A program made the translations under genes and the position numbers. A DNA stretch of 38,767 nt. Source: Desmonostoc geniculatum HA4340-LM1. GTDB taxonomy: Bacteria > Cyanobacteriota > Cyanobacteriia > Cyanobacteriales > Nostocaceae. Location of the stretch: contig JAHHHB010000066.1 in assembly GCA_019359545.1 (NCBI GenBank), positions 1 to 38,767 on the forward strand. The letters are read 5' to 3'. Shown one piece after another: positions 1 through 9,020 of the stretch; position 1 is the first letter of the stretch; each line of letters starts with the position of its first letter. The notes beneath the pieces are model-generated. The model saw only the letters and a program-made list of their open reading frames with translations. It ran no database searches and was not told where the DNA came from.

Positions 1-199
1 CTTTTTCGATTAGCAAAACTGATATCTTGTTTGATTACAGGCAACAAAAACTTATCTTTGCTCTTCCCTAACTACTGAGTCAATTTCTCTCTTGCCTTGG
101 AATGACTTTTTCAGCAAACCCTACTTATATTTTTTCAGAAATCAAATATGATTCCTATAGCTACCTACGTAATTTCTTCCCCCGATTTAAACACAACCT
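1..199. other. Intergenic end of window with one half of a 30-nt dispersed repeat
   Basis: No gene is visible here. Positions 131-160 hold a 30-nt AT-rich word ending in GATTCCTATAG that recurs with 2 mismatches at 17736-17765 inside the mini-transposon. The 3' end of the kinase gene faces this stretch, but no clear hairpin-plus-T terminator is seen. Confidence 0.5.
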
Positions 200-2344
200 C
201 TATAATTGAACTCCTAAAAATTGAAAGGCTTGCCTAATTTGTTGCGCCAATGCAGATTTATTCTGCTGGTCATAAAATTGAACTGCTTGCCGATATGTAG
301 CCAATATTTTGGCAGGATTATCAATCAAGTCATTGTTATTTCTAATGTGATGCAAAACCCAGCCTATATTGTGATAAGCTTCTGCATAATCAGGTTTTAA
401 TTGCACAGCTAGTTCCAGATATGAACGAGCTTCCAACCAAAGCTCCTGCTTATCTAACCTTTGAGCCTCTTGACCTAGTATTGTCCCCAAACGAAAGAGA
501 ACAAAGAAATCTTTTGATTGCAAATGATGACAGCTTTTGTAAACTTGAATAGCTGCCTGTAAATTTTTCTCATTTTCATAAGAAATTCCTAAATTCAACA
601 ATATCCAAAAAGGAACCTTTGATTTAGCTACTCCTAAATTAAACTCAGCTATAGCATTAGCCCACTGACCCTGTTTAGCTTGTAAGTAACCATTAAAACC
701 GTATACAAAAGCACTATCAGGTACTTGATTTGTATACTCATGCAAGCATTTTTCTAGTTCAATGACAGACTTATTTGGTACTCTATCCAAGGCAACTATT
801 AAGCAAGAATATATCCATGTTTGTAAATTACCGATATTTTGAGAATTAGCTTGTTGAGAATTCCAGATAGCTTGTTTTGCAAGGGTAATAGCAGAGTTCC
901 ATTGCTGTTGATTGACAAAAATCCAGACTTTTAAAGCCAATGCAAAAGTTGAGTTTTGATCGAGTCCCAGTGCTTTATCTACTGCTATTAAAGATTTTTG
1001 CAAACTACCGCACTTTGCTAACGCCCATCCTAAATTAGCCCAAATCCAAGACTCATGAGGAGCTAAATTTACTCCCTTTTGTAATTGTTTAATAGCTTCT
1101 TGCCAGTTAGATTGACGACAATACAACAACCCTAAAGCCCCATACAGTCTGCCATCATTAGATTGAACTTTAATTGCTTGATATACAGCATTTTCAGCTT
1201 GTGGATTAACTAAATAAGTTAATATTAAAGCATTTTCTACAGCAGCTTTGCTATTATCAGGTTCTTCCAGCAGACAACGCTGATAAAGTTGAACAGCTTC
1301 TGCTAATTTCCCATTTTTAACTAACTCCCTCGCCTGAATGAACAAGGGAGACATAAAATTTCCGTTGAATGCTTCAATTAAGTGGTCTGCATCTTTAAAT
1401 CGCTCCTCAGCTTTTAGCTTCATACCAGTTAAAATAATTTTTTCCATTAACGAACTGATATGAGAAGATAACTGTCGAGGAAGAATTAGGGAATCAGTAC
1501 CAGTAGGAGTTGATGTTTTAGAACTCGTCCTGTCTGAAGCATTTGCAGGAAGTTGACCAGTGAGTAACTCATACATTGAAGCACACAAAGAATAAATATC
1601 TGCGCTAGGATAACGGATAGCTCTAGGGGAATACTGTTCTGGAGGGGCATATCCAGGAGTCAGAATTTGGGTCATGTTTTTGCTTCTCCCTGCTAAAAAA
1701 TCTCTAGCAGCACCAAAGTCTATTAAGATTGCTCTGTCTTGGTGATTGATAATAATATTATCTGGCTTAATATCTCTGTGTAGTATGTCGTTCCCATGAA
1801 TTATTTTGAGGGCGTATGCTAATTGCAGAAAATATTTCTTTACCCGCTTTTCTGGTAAAACTCCTTCTTCTTGTAGTATTTTCAACAAAGTTTTACCATT
1901 AATAAATTCCATTACTATATAGATAGTATTATTCTCTTCAAAATATTCATACACTTTAACAATACTGGGGTGATTAAACTTAACTAAATCTAGAAGTCTT
2001 TGAGCCTCTTCTTTAAACTTTTTTATTTGTACTTGGCGTTCGTTTGGAGGTATTGTATACGGCCATCTTACATTTGAACCTTCTCTACCAGCCCTCTCAG
2101 GCCACAGTTCTTTAATGGCAACAACTCTAGAATTATTATTTAAATCAATTACTTTATATGTAATAGCAAATCCCCCTTGACCTAAAGTTTTTTCTATCTT
2201 ATACTGTCCTTGTTTAAGAAATGTTCCAGTAAATAAATGGTTGGGGTCAACTTCATCAAAGGATAGTAATGCACCACAACTCAAGCAGTTTAATTGACCA
2301 TGTGGATTGGAGTTAGAGCAATAAGAACAAAAAATAGATATCAT
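200..2344 (-). CDS. Zinc-ribbon serine/threonine protein kinase with C-terminal TPR repeats
   Basis: This is a Hanks-type Ser/Thr kinase, predicted cytosolic, that phosphorylates partner proteins. Seen in the 714-aa product: an N-terminal zinc ribbon (CSYC...CLSC, residues ~6-23); a glycine loop GQGGFAITY (~55-63); the ATP lysine in VAIKE; the catalytic loop HRDIKPDN (~185); DFGAARDF (~208); and the activation segment ending GYAPPEQY. About 350 C-terminal residues are helical repeats of TPR type. All catalytic residues are present, so it should be active. It is the last gene of the minus-strand island, 141 bp after the PP2C gene. Kinase, phosphatase and FHA genes side by side suggest one phospho-switch, with the TPRs recruiting substrates; that part is inference. 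The family call is secure, the substrate unknown. Confidence 0.93.
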   Translation of the reverse strand: MISIFCSYCSNSNPHGQLNCLSCGALLSFDEVDPNHLFTGTFLKQGQYKIEKTLGQGGFAITYKVIDLNNNSRVVAIKELWPERAGREGSNVRWPYTIPPNERQVQIKKFKEEAQRLLDLVKFNHPSIVKVYEYFEENNTIYIVMEFINGKTLLKILQEEGVLPEKRVKKYFLQLAYALKIIHGNDILHRDIKPDNIIINHQDRAILIDFGAARDFLAGRSKNMTQILTPGYAPPEQYSPRAIRYPSADIYSLCASMYELLTGQLPANASDRTSSKTSTPTGTDSLILPRQLSSHISSLMEKIILTGMKLKAEERFKDADHLIEAFNGNFMSPLFIQARELVKNGKLAEAVQLYQRCLLEEPDNSKAAVENALILTYLVNPQAENAVYQAIKVQSNDGRLYGALGLLYCRQSNWQEAIKQLQKGVNLAPHESWIWANLGWALAKCGSLQKSLIAVDKALGLDQNSTFALALKVWIFVNQQQWNSAITLAKQAIWNSQQANSQNIGNLQTWIYSCLIVALDRVPNKSVIELEKCLHEYTNQVPDSAFVYGFNGYLQAKQGQWANAIAEFNLGVAKSKVPFWILLNLGISYENEKNLQAAIQVYKSCHHLQSKDFFVLFRLGTILGQEAQRLDKQELWLEARSYLELAVQLKPDYAEAYHNIGWVLHHIRNNNDLIDNPAKILATYRQAVQFYDQQNKSALAQQIRQAFQFLGVQL

Positions 2345-2485
2345 TTGAATTTCATCAATATTTTAAAACAAAATAATTGCTTAAAATGGCGTTGCATAAT
2401 TGCGGGATGATTTTATGGATTTTTCTTTGCGTCTTTGCGCCTTTGCGTGAGATATTCATCCCTTTATTCAGCAACCTCCTTAAAA

Positions 2486-4303
2486 TTATTCGTAGTATTT
2501 TTCCATAGAACATTGCAATGCAAGAATAGTTGCATTATCGGTTGCTCCTCTAGAAATTACTTTGTCAATGGTCTCATTCACAAGAGATTGTAAGTTTTCA
2601 TTATTTACAAAAATTTCTGCTAACTCATGACTAGAAACTAAATCCCAAACACCGTCTGAGCAGATTAGTAGGATATCTCCATTTTCTAGCTCCATCGATA
2701 AATCTGAGCCAAAACGAGTTAAATCTTGGATATAGCCATCACTCAAATTGCGTTTTGTCCCAATAGATCTTAGTAAAACACTGCGTTCTGGATGGTCTTG
2801 ACTTTCTTTATAAGTAATTTCACCATTAGCGAGTAGCATGGCTACTAGAGAGTGATCTTCGCTTAACTGACATATATAACCATTTCTCAACAAAAAAATG
2901 CGGCTATCGCCTATATGAGCAATCATTAATTCTCGTCCAATAGCCAAAATCAGGCTTAATGTAGTTCCTCCATTTCGCACATTTTTAACTACACAGTCAT
3001 TAGCTTTTTGAATCGCATTTGTTAACCATTGAGCGCGGTATTGGACGCTCTTTAAACCAATAGGTACAGGTTCTTCTAGTACTGTTTTTACAGCTAGTTT
3101 ACTGGCTACCTCACCCTGAGCCATTCCTCCCATACCATCTGCTACGACAGCTAAAATTAGCGCCTCTGATTGATTGGAATAATCTTGTTTAACACCATAA
3201 CTATCTTCATTTTCTAAACGACTTAGTGATAGTCCTACTGTTGAGCGACTAGCTACATTCCATTTAATTTTTAACTTAGAGAATAATTGTCTAGTTTCTC
3301 TTAAAAGACTTAGTAACTGTGATAATGTGAAACCTTCGCCAATGGATGCAAAGCAAATATTAATAATTTGGTAAATCCGAGGAATACTTTTAATTTCTAA
3401 TTTGTAATTATCATTTATATTAGGGAGTTTATGATGAAGAGATTGATACAGCAAAGTACCAATAATATATGTACTCATCTGCTCATCAACAGGATAGCCT
3501 AATGCCAGTTTTGAAGAACAATAATCTCCTGTTAAACCATACTGGAGCTTTTCACCAACAACGCCAATTCCTGCCAAATCAAAAAACTGAATAGGTGTAC
3601 CTACTTGGATAAAAGCTGGATTAATATGAACAAAGCACCATCTTTGTTGGTAAACATATTGAAAAAACTGGCATACTTGTATAACTAATGATAAAGATAT
3701 TTCCGGGGAATTCTCTTGTTCTAGCCAAGTCGATAGTGTTGTCTCTGGTTCTGGCAAATAGCTCAGGAGTATAATTTTTGGGCTGGGTGATTCAGATTCA
3801 GGTGCTACTGCTTGCGGCTGGAAAAATTCTTCCTCTAAATACTCTAATTTAGTCAAAGACAAGTCAGAATCTAAATATGAGGAAGTTTGGGAATGAGAAA
3901 CTTCTGGTTCTAAAGGTTGTTCAATATTTGTTGCCAATTCTTGTTTTAAATTAACATAATCATCTTTTTGCTCCTGTTCTAATAAATTAATAGATACCCA
4001 GTCATCAATTGTGGAAATTAGTAACTCAGAAACCAGTTTGTTAGTTCCAACTACTTGGCGTAATTGTCTTTCTAAGTTGAGACAACCATCAACAGTACCT
4101 ACACGTAGTAATCCTGGTCTGCCTATAGTAAAATCATTGAGTTTACTATCAGCTTCCTGGTTAAGTATATTGACTTTAAAGTAATGCACATCTGCAAATT
4201 GACCTAAATGATTGTTTACCTCCAAACGAAAATTATCAATCTGAAAACAGGTGTTGGCTTTGATAATTAGAATAGGTAAAAAATCAGTGGATGAAAGGGT
4301 CAT
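2486..4303 (-). CDS. PP2C-type serine/threonine phosphatase with N-terminal pseudokinase-like region
   Basis: This metal-dependent protein phosphatase (PPM/PP2C) is the likely antagonist of the neighbouring kinase. The PP2C domain fills residues ~350-600 of 605: ENEDSYG, the metal-binding ADGMGG (~388), GDSRIFLLR, SEDHSLV, CSDGVWDLV and GATDNAT are all readable. Residues ~190-340 look like the C-lobe of a protein kinase that has lost catalysis: FVHINPAF stands where HRDxKPxN would be, FFDLAG where DFG would be, followed by a YIIGTLLYQSL helix like that after the APE region. The first ~180 residues are unassigned. The gene starts 26 bp after the FHA gene, so co-transcription is likely. The phosphatase call is certain; the pseudokinase reading is mine from motif order. 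Confidence 0.92.
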   Translation of the reverse strand: MTLSSTDFLPILIIKANTCFQIDNFRLEVNNHLGQFADVHYFKVNILNQEADSKLNDFTIGRPGLLRVGTVDGCLNLERQLRQVVGTNKLVSELLISTIDDWVSINLLEQEQKDDYVNLKQELATNIEQPLEPEVSHSQTSSYLDSDLSLTKLEYLEEEFFQPQAVAPESESPSPKIILLSYLPEPETTLSTWLEQENSPEISLSLVIQVCQFFQYVYQQRWCFVHINPAFIQVGTPIQFFDLAGIGVVGEKLQYGLTGDYCSSKLALGYPVDEQMSTYIIGTLLYQSLHHKLPNINDNYKLEIKSIPRIYQIINICFASIGEGFTLSQLLSLLRETRQLFSKLKIKWNVASRSTVGLSLSRLENEDSYGVKQDYSNQSEALILAVVADGMGGMAQGEVASKLAVKTVLEEPVPIGLKSVQYRAQWLTNAIQKANDCVVKNVRNGGTTLSLILAIGRELMIAHIGDSRIFLLRNGYICQLSEDHSLVAMLLANGEITYKESQDHPERSVLLRSIGTKRNLSDGYIQDLTRFGSDLSMELENGDILLICSDGVWDLVSSHELAEIFVNNENLQSLVNETIDKVISRGATDNATILALQCSMEKYYE

Positions 4304-4329
4304 AAAAAGAATTGCTTGTAGTAAGCACT

Positions 4330-5379
4330 TTACGGACTTTGAAAAACGAAGCGAATTTTCCCAAAAGCTACTTCATCTCCAGGATTTAGTATTTCCGGTG
4401 TAGTAATTCTAGGACTAAAGCGAGATTGATTAACCCGTTTGATGAAAACACCGTTTTCAGCTCCCAAGTCTTTTATCTTCCATTGACCTCCTTCTCGATA
4501 GATTTCTGCATGATTACGAGAGATATAATCAGCTCCAATAAATCCTTCTAAATCAATTTCAACTGGACCTGAATCGGGGTCAAATCTTCCAATTATATTG
4601 CTTTCTTCAAGGACAAATTCTGATGTAGGTGAACCTACTTGTTTAGTAATAAGCCTAGCAGTGTTCATCCTAGCTACAGGAGTAGGGGAATTTAAATTAG
4701 GCTGTGGTTCTGTCACCTGAATTTTAGTAGCAGGTGTCTCAGAATAGGATGGAAAAAAAGGTAGTGGACTCTCTTCAATTTTAGATGGCTCTGAGAACGG
4801 AAATTGCTCTACAGGTGCAGAGGTAAACTCATAACCGCAAACATCACAATACTGTGTATCTGGAGGATTTTCTTTGTGTCCACATTGAGGGCAAGTAATG
4901 TTCATAACTGAGGAATTTTTGATATTAGGAGGAGGGTCGGGATAGGATATCTGTGGTTCTGGTAGTTGGATATTGATGTTAGGAGGAGGGTCAGGATAGG
5001 ATACCTGTGGTTCTGGTAGTTGGATATTAATTTTAGGAGGAGGGTCGGGATAGGATACCTGTGGTTCTGGTAGTTGGATATTGATGTTAGGAGGAGGGTC
5101 AGGATAGGATACCTGTGGTTCTGGTAGTTGGATATTAATTTTAGGAGGAGGGTCGGGATAGGATACCTGTGGTTCTGGTAGTTGGATATTAATTTTAGGA
5201 GGAGGGTCGGGATAGGATATCTGTGATTCAGATGGATAAATTTTTTTATTTAGATTTTGATTAGAAATAGATGACTGAGACAGGGGTGTTTCTCCAGATA
5301 AATTGTAATCGCAAGCTTCACATTCTTTAGCATTAGGCGAGTTTCGGTCATATCCACAATTGGGACAAATATTGCTCAT
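4330..5379 (-). CDS. Double zinc-ribbon FHA-domain adaptor with a repetitive proline-rich linker
   Basis: This 349-aa adaptor is predicted to bind phosphothreonine. Order: zinc ribbon 1 (CPNCGY...CEACDY, ~5-25); a linker of about 5.6 copies of an 18-residue unit with core SYPDPPP (~50-155); zinc ribbon 2 (CPQCGH...CDVCGY, ~160-180); and a C-terminal FHA domain (~250-349). The FHA domain has the pThr-pocket residues GRF, SRNHAEI and ENGVFI, and an intact R-S-H-N set suggests real phosphopeptide binding. The gene sits between the vWA gene (28 bp upstream) and the phosphatase (26 bp downstream). FHA partners of Hanks kinases usually read kinase-made marks, so the vWA neighbour with its Thr-rich tail is a natural ligand (inference). 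Confidence 0.92.
   Translation of the reverse strand: MSNICPNCGYDRNSPNAKECEACDYNLSGETPLSQSSISNQNLNKKIYPSESQISYPDPPPKINIQLPEPQVSYPDPPPKINIQLPEPQVSYPDPPPNINIQLPEPQVSYPDPPPKINIQLPEPQVSYPDPPPNINIQLPEPQISYPDPPPNIKNSSVMNITCPQCGHKENPPDTQYCDVCGYEFTSAPVEQFPFSEPSKIEESPLPFFPSYSETPATKIQVTEPQPNLNSPTPVARMNTARLITKQVGSPTSEFVLEESNIIGRFDPDSGPVEIDLEGFIGADYISRNHAEIYREGGQWKIKDLGAENGVFIKRVNQSRFSPRITTPEILNPGDEVAFGKIRFVFQSP
4925..5222 (-). repeat. 54-bp tandem repeat (about 5.5 copies) inside the FHA gene
   Basis: Near-identical 54-bp units start about every 54 bases from 4925. They encode an 18-residue Pro-rich unit with core SYPDPPP. Units differ only by silent changes and by K/N and V/I swaps, so the array is recent and likely varies in copy number between strains. 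It stays in frame because 54 is a multiple of three. Confidence 0.9.
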
Positions 5380-5407
5380 AAATCACACCTCTTCAATTTG
5401 TCAAAGT

Positions 5408-6793
5408 TTAAGTACCTGATACTTGACGCATTTGTTCTTCAGAAATTTCATCATCAAGACTTGTACTCATTTTGATGGTTTTACCTTTTGCTCCCATTTT
5501 GATGGTTTTGCGTGTGTCTGGAGAAATTTTTCGTGTTTTCCTTAATTCTTCTTCAGCACCTAAAAGAGATTTAGTCATTGCTTCATTTCCCACTCGCTGG
5601 GTCATGCGTCTGGCTGTTTCTAAGAGTTCTTCAGCTCGCTGGGAGTTGCCGCTTTCTGAAGCTCTTGCAGCTTCATTTACTAACTGAGCAATATTACACT
5701 GTTGTAAATATCCCATCACTTCTGGGTCAACTTGGGCAGCAAAATTTTGTCCAGCCACAAATTCTACAACAACATTTTGAATTGGCAACTCACCCCGTTT
5801 ATTTTGACCAGGGACATCGTATGTAAGACCAAGTTGTGCGATGCGAATACGAGAGGCGGAACGACTTTCTATAGTAAATTCCAAAATAAAAACGGTTTCA
5901 TCATTTGCTGAGGCATTGCCAAGAGGATAAGGCTCATGATGTAGTGGAAATTCAGCTTGGGAAGGATAGGCACGCACAACTCTAGTGAGTTTAACTCCTT
6001 TGACAGTTTTGATTGAAAGGGCTAGGTTAGTGATGACATCTTGTTGAGCGAGGCTGAATTCTTCAATGATTTTGTTTGGTAAATCAGTAATAGAGACAGC
6101 AAGATCGCTAGTTTTATCTGTGACTACATGAAAAGACCGACCACCTGTAGTATCACTAAGAGTATTGAGGAGGTCTTCATTAAAGTCACCAACTCCTAAT
6201 GCGGTAATAGGAATATTTTTGATGGCAAATTCTCTGGCTAACTCTCGACAAACATCTTCATCTATAGTTTGACCATCGGTAAATAGCAGGGTGCGTAAAC
6301 CAGTCATCTGTAGGTCAGAGAGGATGTTAAATGCTTGGCGTAAACCATTACTGATGCGAGTACCACCGGAACACTTATGAAGTTGAGAAATAGCTCCTTC
6401 TAATTTGCTCACTTCTGTAGCTGGTGTCAGTTCAATGACGAGAGTAGCTTGCTCATTGAAGCGAATAATTGCTACTTTGTCGGTCTGGCTGAGCCTACCA
6501 GAATGAATCAGTGCTAATAGAGATTCTATAACTATGTCTGCCTTAGACCTAGCTCCTGTTACTTCCATCCATTCTCTACCATCGTCATGATAGGTTCTAC
6601 CTGTTGCTTGCGGTTCACCAATCACTACCTCATCCATTGAGCCACTGTTATCAATCAGCAGCACAAAAGCCGTAGAGGGTCGAGAATTTGCTACTTGTTT
6701 AGTTGGACGCATTTTCAGCATCAGAAACAGCTTTTGCTCGGCGGTGTCGGCTGGCAAAAATTCGCGGTGAGGTGTAATGGTCACATTTAGCAT
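5408..6793 (-). CDS. vWA-domain protein with a threonine-rich phospho-tail candidate
   Basis: This 461-aa soluble von Willebrand factor A protein shows the metal-ion-dependent adhesion site as DNSGSM (~50) and FTDGQT (~165). The domain spans ~40-230 and is followed by a beta-rich region (~240-340) and a helical segment. No signal peptide or membrane segment is seen. The extreme C-terminus carries spaced K-T-[IR]-K-[IM] words (KTRKI, RKTIKM, GKTIKM, ~415-442), the kind of basic/Thr/hydrophobic context Hanks kinases use and FHA domains read. Next door lie an FHA adaptor, a phosphatase and a kinase, so a phosphorylated tail docking the FHA protein is a specific inference. It resembles TerY/YfbK-like vWA proteins in size and layout. 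Confidence 0.88.
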   Translation of the reverse strand: MLNVTITPHREFLPADTAEQKLFLMLKMRPTKQVANSRPSTAFVLLIDNSGSMDEVVIGEPQATGRTYHDDGREWMEVTGARSKADIVIESLLALIHSGRLSQTDKVAIIRFNEQATLVIELTPATEVSKLEGAISQLHKCSGGTRISNGLRQAFNILSDLQMTGLRTLLFTDGQTIDEDVCRELAREFAIKNIPITALGVGDFNEDLLNTLSDTTGGRSFHVVTDKTSDLAVSITDLPNKIIEEFSLAQQDVITNLALSIKTVKGVKLTRVVRAYPSQAEFPLHHEPYPLGNASANDETVFILEFTIESRSASRIRIAQLGLTYDVPGQNKRGELPIQNVVVEFVAGQNFAAQVDPEVMGYLQQCNIAQLVNEAARASESGNSQRAEELLETARRMTQRVGNEAMTKSLLGAEEELRKTRKISPDTRKTIKMGAKGKTIKMSTSLDDEISEEQMRQVSGT

Positions 6794-6823
6794 TGTCTAA
6801 CAGGTTCCTGTTACTTATGGCAT

Positions 6824-7207
6824 TTAAGAAAAGATTAAAGATGGTAATGCTCCACCTTGGGGTTCTATACCGGATAAATCGGGAGTGAAGAGGGGGGGGA
6901 GGTTGTGATTACCTGCTTCACTCAAGTCCTCAATATTTGCTCCTGAGAGTAGGGGAAGGGTCACAGAAATTGTAGTATTTCGATACCCTTGTTTAATATC
7001 TTTAATCCAGCTATTTAAAATATAGTTAAGGTTTTGGTCATTAATCCGACGTTGGCTTTCATTCTGAAGCTGACTGCGAAGTTGTTCACAAGCCTCATGG
7101 GTAAAAAAAAGATGGGGATTGTTCTCTTGTGTTGTAGTCAAGTCAACTCTATAGCTTAGCGTTTCCTTAGAATCTTTTAGTTCTAAAATTAATTTATACT
7201 TAGCCAT
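6824..7207 (-). CDS. Hypothetical 127-aa protein of the signalling island
   Basis: I do not recognise this family. The product is soluble with no signal or membrane segment. It starts with a beta-like stretch (YKLILEL), has a polar helical middle with QLRSQLQ, and ends in a Pro/Gly/Leu-rich tail (LPPLFTPDLSGIEPQGG). It lies 30 bp upstream of the vWA gene on the same strand, which argues it is translated with that gene and may be its small partner. Codon use looks like that of its neighbours. The start ATG at 7205-7207 is the first after a 358-bp non-coding gap. Confidence 0.7.
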   Translation of the reverse strand: MAKYKLILELKDSKETLSYRVDLTTTQENNPHLFFTHEACEQLRSQLQNESQRRINDQNLNYILNSWIKDIKQGYRNTTISVTLPLLSGANIEDLSEAGNHNLPPLFTPDLSGIEPQGGALPSLIFS

Positions 7208-7565
7208 AACTGGGGATCAGCCTATTATTGCTCATAACCAGTTTATAACATAAATAATAGAGCAAAGTCCGTGTTTATACTTTTCTTTACTAGGGCTGCA
7301 TCCCATTTTTGCAGATTGCTCACATCTAAAGTTATACCATCAGAAAACTCATTCCATGAAACCCGCAAATGATGGTTTTATAACAATCCGGTTTGATTTT
7401 TGAACAAGGTTATGTATTGTAGGGTGTGTTACGGAAGCCGTAACACACCAAACCCTTAAAAATGGTGTGTTACGCTATCGCTAACACACCCTACGCATCT
7501 TTTCAAAAATCAAAAAGATAAAGTAATATTTTGAATATTTAAGTATTTTCTAAAGATGTCGATTT
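7208..7565. other. Non-coding gap inside the island, holding a palindromic repeat
   Basis: This 358-bp gap splits the island into two possible transcription units. No ORF or RNA gene is seen. It contains the MITE-like palindrome at 7419-7494 and AT-rich flanks. A promoter for the downstream block (7207 to 200) could lie here, but I cannot point to a convincing -35/-10 pair. Confidence 0.5.
7419..7494. repeat. Palindromic interspersed repeat (MITE-like)
   Basis: The outer arms GTAGGGTGTGTTA (7419-7431) and TAACACACCCTAC (7482-7494) are perfect inverted repeats. An inner pair, GTGTGTTACGG and CCGTAACACAC, makes a second hairpin. Elements of this GGTGTGTTACG type are scattered through many cyanobacterial genomes. 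It carries no coding capacity. Confidence 0.85.
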
Positions 7566-9014
7566 TTATTGAGCTTGTTTTTTAATCTCTTCTCCCAAGA
7601 GGTATACGAGCAAGATACTTAAACCTAGCGGCACAATAATGAAAATAAATATAGTCCAGACTCTAACACGAAATGGCACTTGAAAGACAAAGGGCATACT
7701 GTAACTTGCTTTCTCACTACCAATAGATTGAATAACAACGCGGACATCATGTTGATCTGCCGTGTCTGCATCTTTTTGGGTGTAAGTTATTTGGTACTCA
7801 CCAATAATAGTATCCAGGATATCTTGAAATCTTTGAGCAATTTCTTGGGAGTTACCAGAAAATTCGTTAATTCCTCTAGTTAATTCGGCAATTTGTTGCA
7901 AATGTTGTTGGTCAACTAATTCTGATTTAAATTGTTCGCGAATTTTTTCATTAGTGAATTTTTGGACATCTGTACATTCAGCAGCCTTACCTTGAAGTAC
8001 TTGGGAATAATCTGGATCTGATCCTAATTCTCTAGGAGTGCGACCATAACCTACAGTATGAATTGTAATTTTACTAATATATCGTTGTAGATATTCTGTG
8101 TTGAGCTTTTCAAAATGGCTGGTATCGCATATATCAGAACTGTCAGCGAAAGGAACTGTATTAAAGCCATCTGAGAGTAGAACTATATGCAGTTTCGCTT
8201 GATTCTGAGTATAACTTGGATCTTGAGAATTATTTGTTTGATTAATATTGTCTGTTTTTTGATTGATATTGCCTAAAAAATTAATTGTATTCGCTAGAGA
8301 TTGATAAAGATTCGTTTCACCACAAATCCGAGACTTTGTGTTTTCTGGTCTGGTAATTTTTTGGTTGTTCTTCTTGGCTTTTGCGTAGAATAATTCTTGC
8401 TTTAATTCCCTTTGTAATTTATCTATATCCTGTTTATGTTGCTGAGAATTAGCTGGGGCAAATCTGTTGATAGCTTCATTTGTTACAGGGTCATCCTCAC
8501 AATTTGTATATTTAGATTTATCGCTGAAAGGGACAATGACCATTTGTGTATCACCACCACGAGTAGCTAATACCTGAGTAAATTTTTGAATCGCATCAAT
8601 TGCCCCCTGAAGTTTAGGCTTACCTCCCTTATCTAGCTCTTTCATGCTACCACTGAGGTCTAGAAGCACGACAATTTTTGTGGGTAAGGGAGTAGATTCT
8701 TTGGGGTTTCTCCAGTCATCTAAGGTAGTAGGTTCACAGTTTTTTACATCTTCTGATTTACAGTCTACATATAGAGAAAAGTCCTGAGCTTTTAAGTTGG
8801 ACTGGAGTTTATTATTTTTTGTGACTTTAACTCGCAATGTGACTCGATCTTGGATTACTTGAGGATTAATACTAATCTGAGTTTTATTATCTTTGGTTTG
8901 ACTCCATACTGGTATATTTAGGTAGCCAGTGATAATTACAGACAGACTTAACCAAATATAATTTTTCGAGAATACATAAAAATGTAGTTTTTTGAAACTT
9001 AAAATTTTTCCCAT
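7566..9014 (-). CDS. Membrane-anchored vWA-domain protein
   Basis: This is a 482-aa vWA protein on the membrane. Seen: a hydrophobic N-terminal segment (~18-38) that reads as a signal anchor; a long domain with DLSGSM (~118-123) and LLSDGF for the MIDAS; an inserted polar loop rich in N, Q and T (~175-270); and a C-terminal transmembrane helix (VWTIFIFIIVPLGLSILLVY, ~450-470) ending in a short basic tail. The topology places most of the vWA domain outside the cytoplasm. The gene starts 6 bp after the stop of the FHA-like membrane protein, so the two are probably translated together. It may relay an extracytoplasmic signal to the cytosolic parts; that role is inference. Confidence 0.87.
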   Translation of the reverse strand: MGKILSFKKLHFYVFSKNYIWLSLSVIITGYLNIPVWSQTKDNKTQISINPQVIQDRVTLRVKVTKNNKLQSNLKAQDFSLYVDCKSEDVKNCEPTTLDDWRNPKESTPLPTKIVVLLDLSGSMKELDKGGKPKLQGAIDAIQKFTQVLATRGGDTQMVIVPFSDKSKYTNCEDDPVTNEAINRFAPANSQQHKQDIDKLQRELKQELFYAKAKKNNQKITRPENTKSRICGETNLYQSLANTINFLGNINQKTDNINQTNNSQDPSYTQNQAKLHIVLLSDGFNTVPFADSSDICDTSHFEKLNTEYLQRYISKITIHTVGYGRTPRELGSDPDYSQVLQGKAAECTDVQKFTNEKIREQFKSELVDQQHLQQIAELTRGINEFSGNSQEIAQRFQDILDTIIGEYQITYTQKDADTADQHDVRVVIQSIGSEKASYSMPFVFQVPFRVRVWTIFIFIIVPLGLSILLVYLLGEEIKKQAQ

Positions 9015-9020
9015 CTTTAA

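Noticed and set aside
5472..5826. Plus-strand readings opposite the vWA gene
   Set aside because: They are antisense shadows of a well-supported vWA coding region without own start signals.
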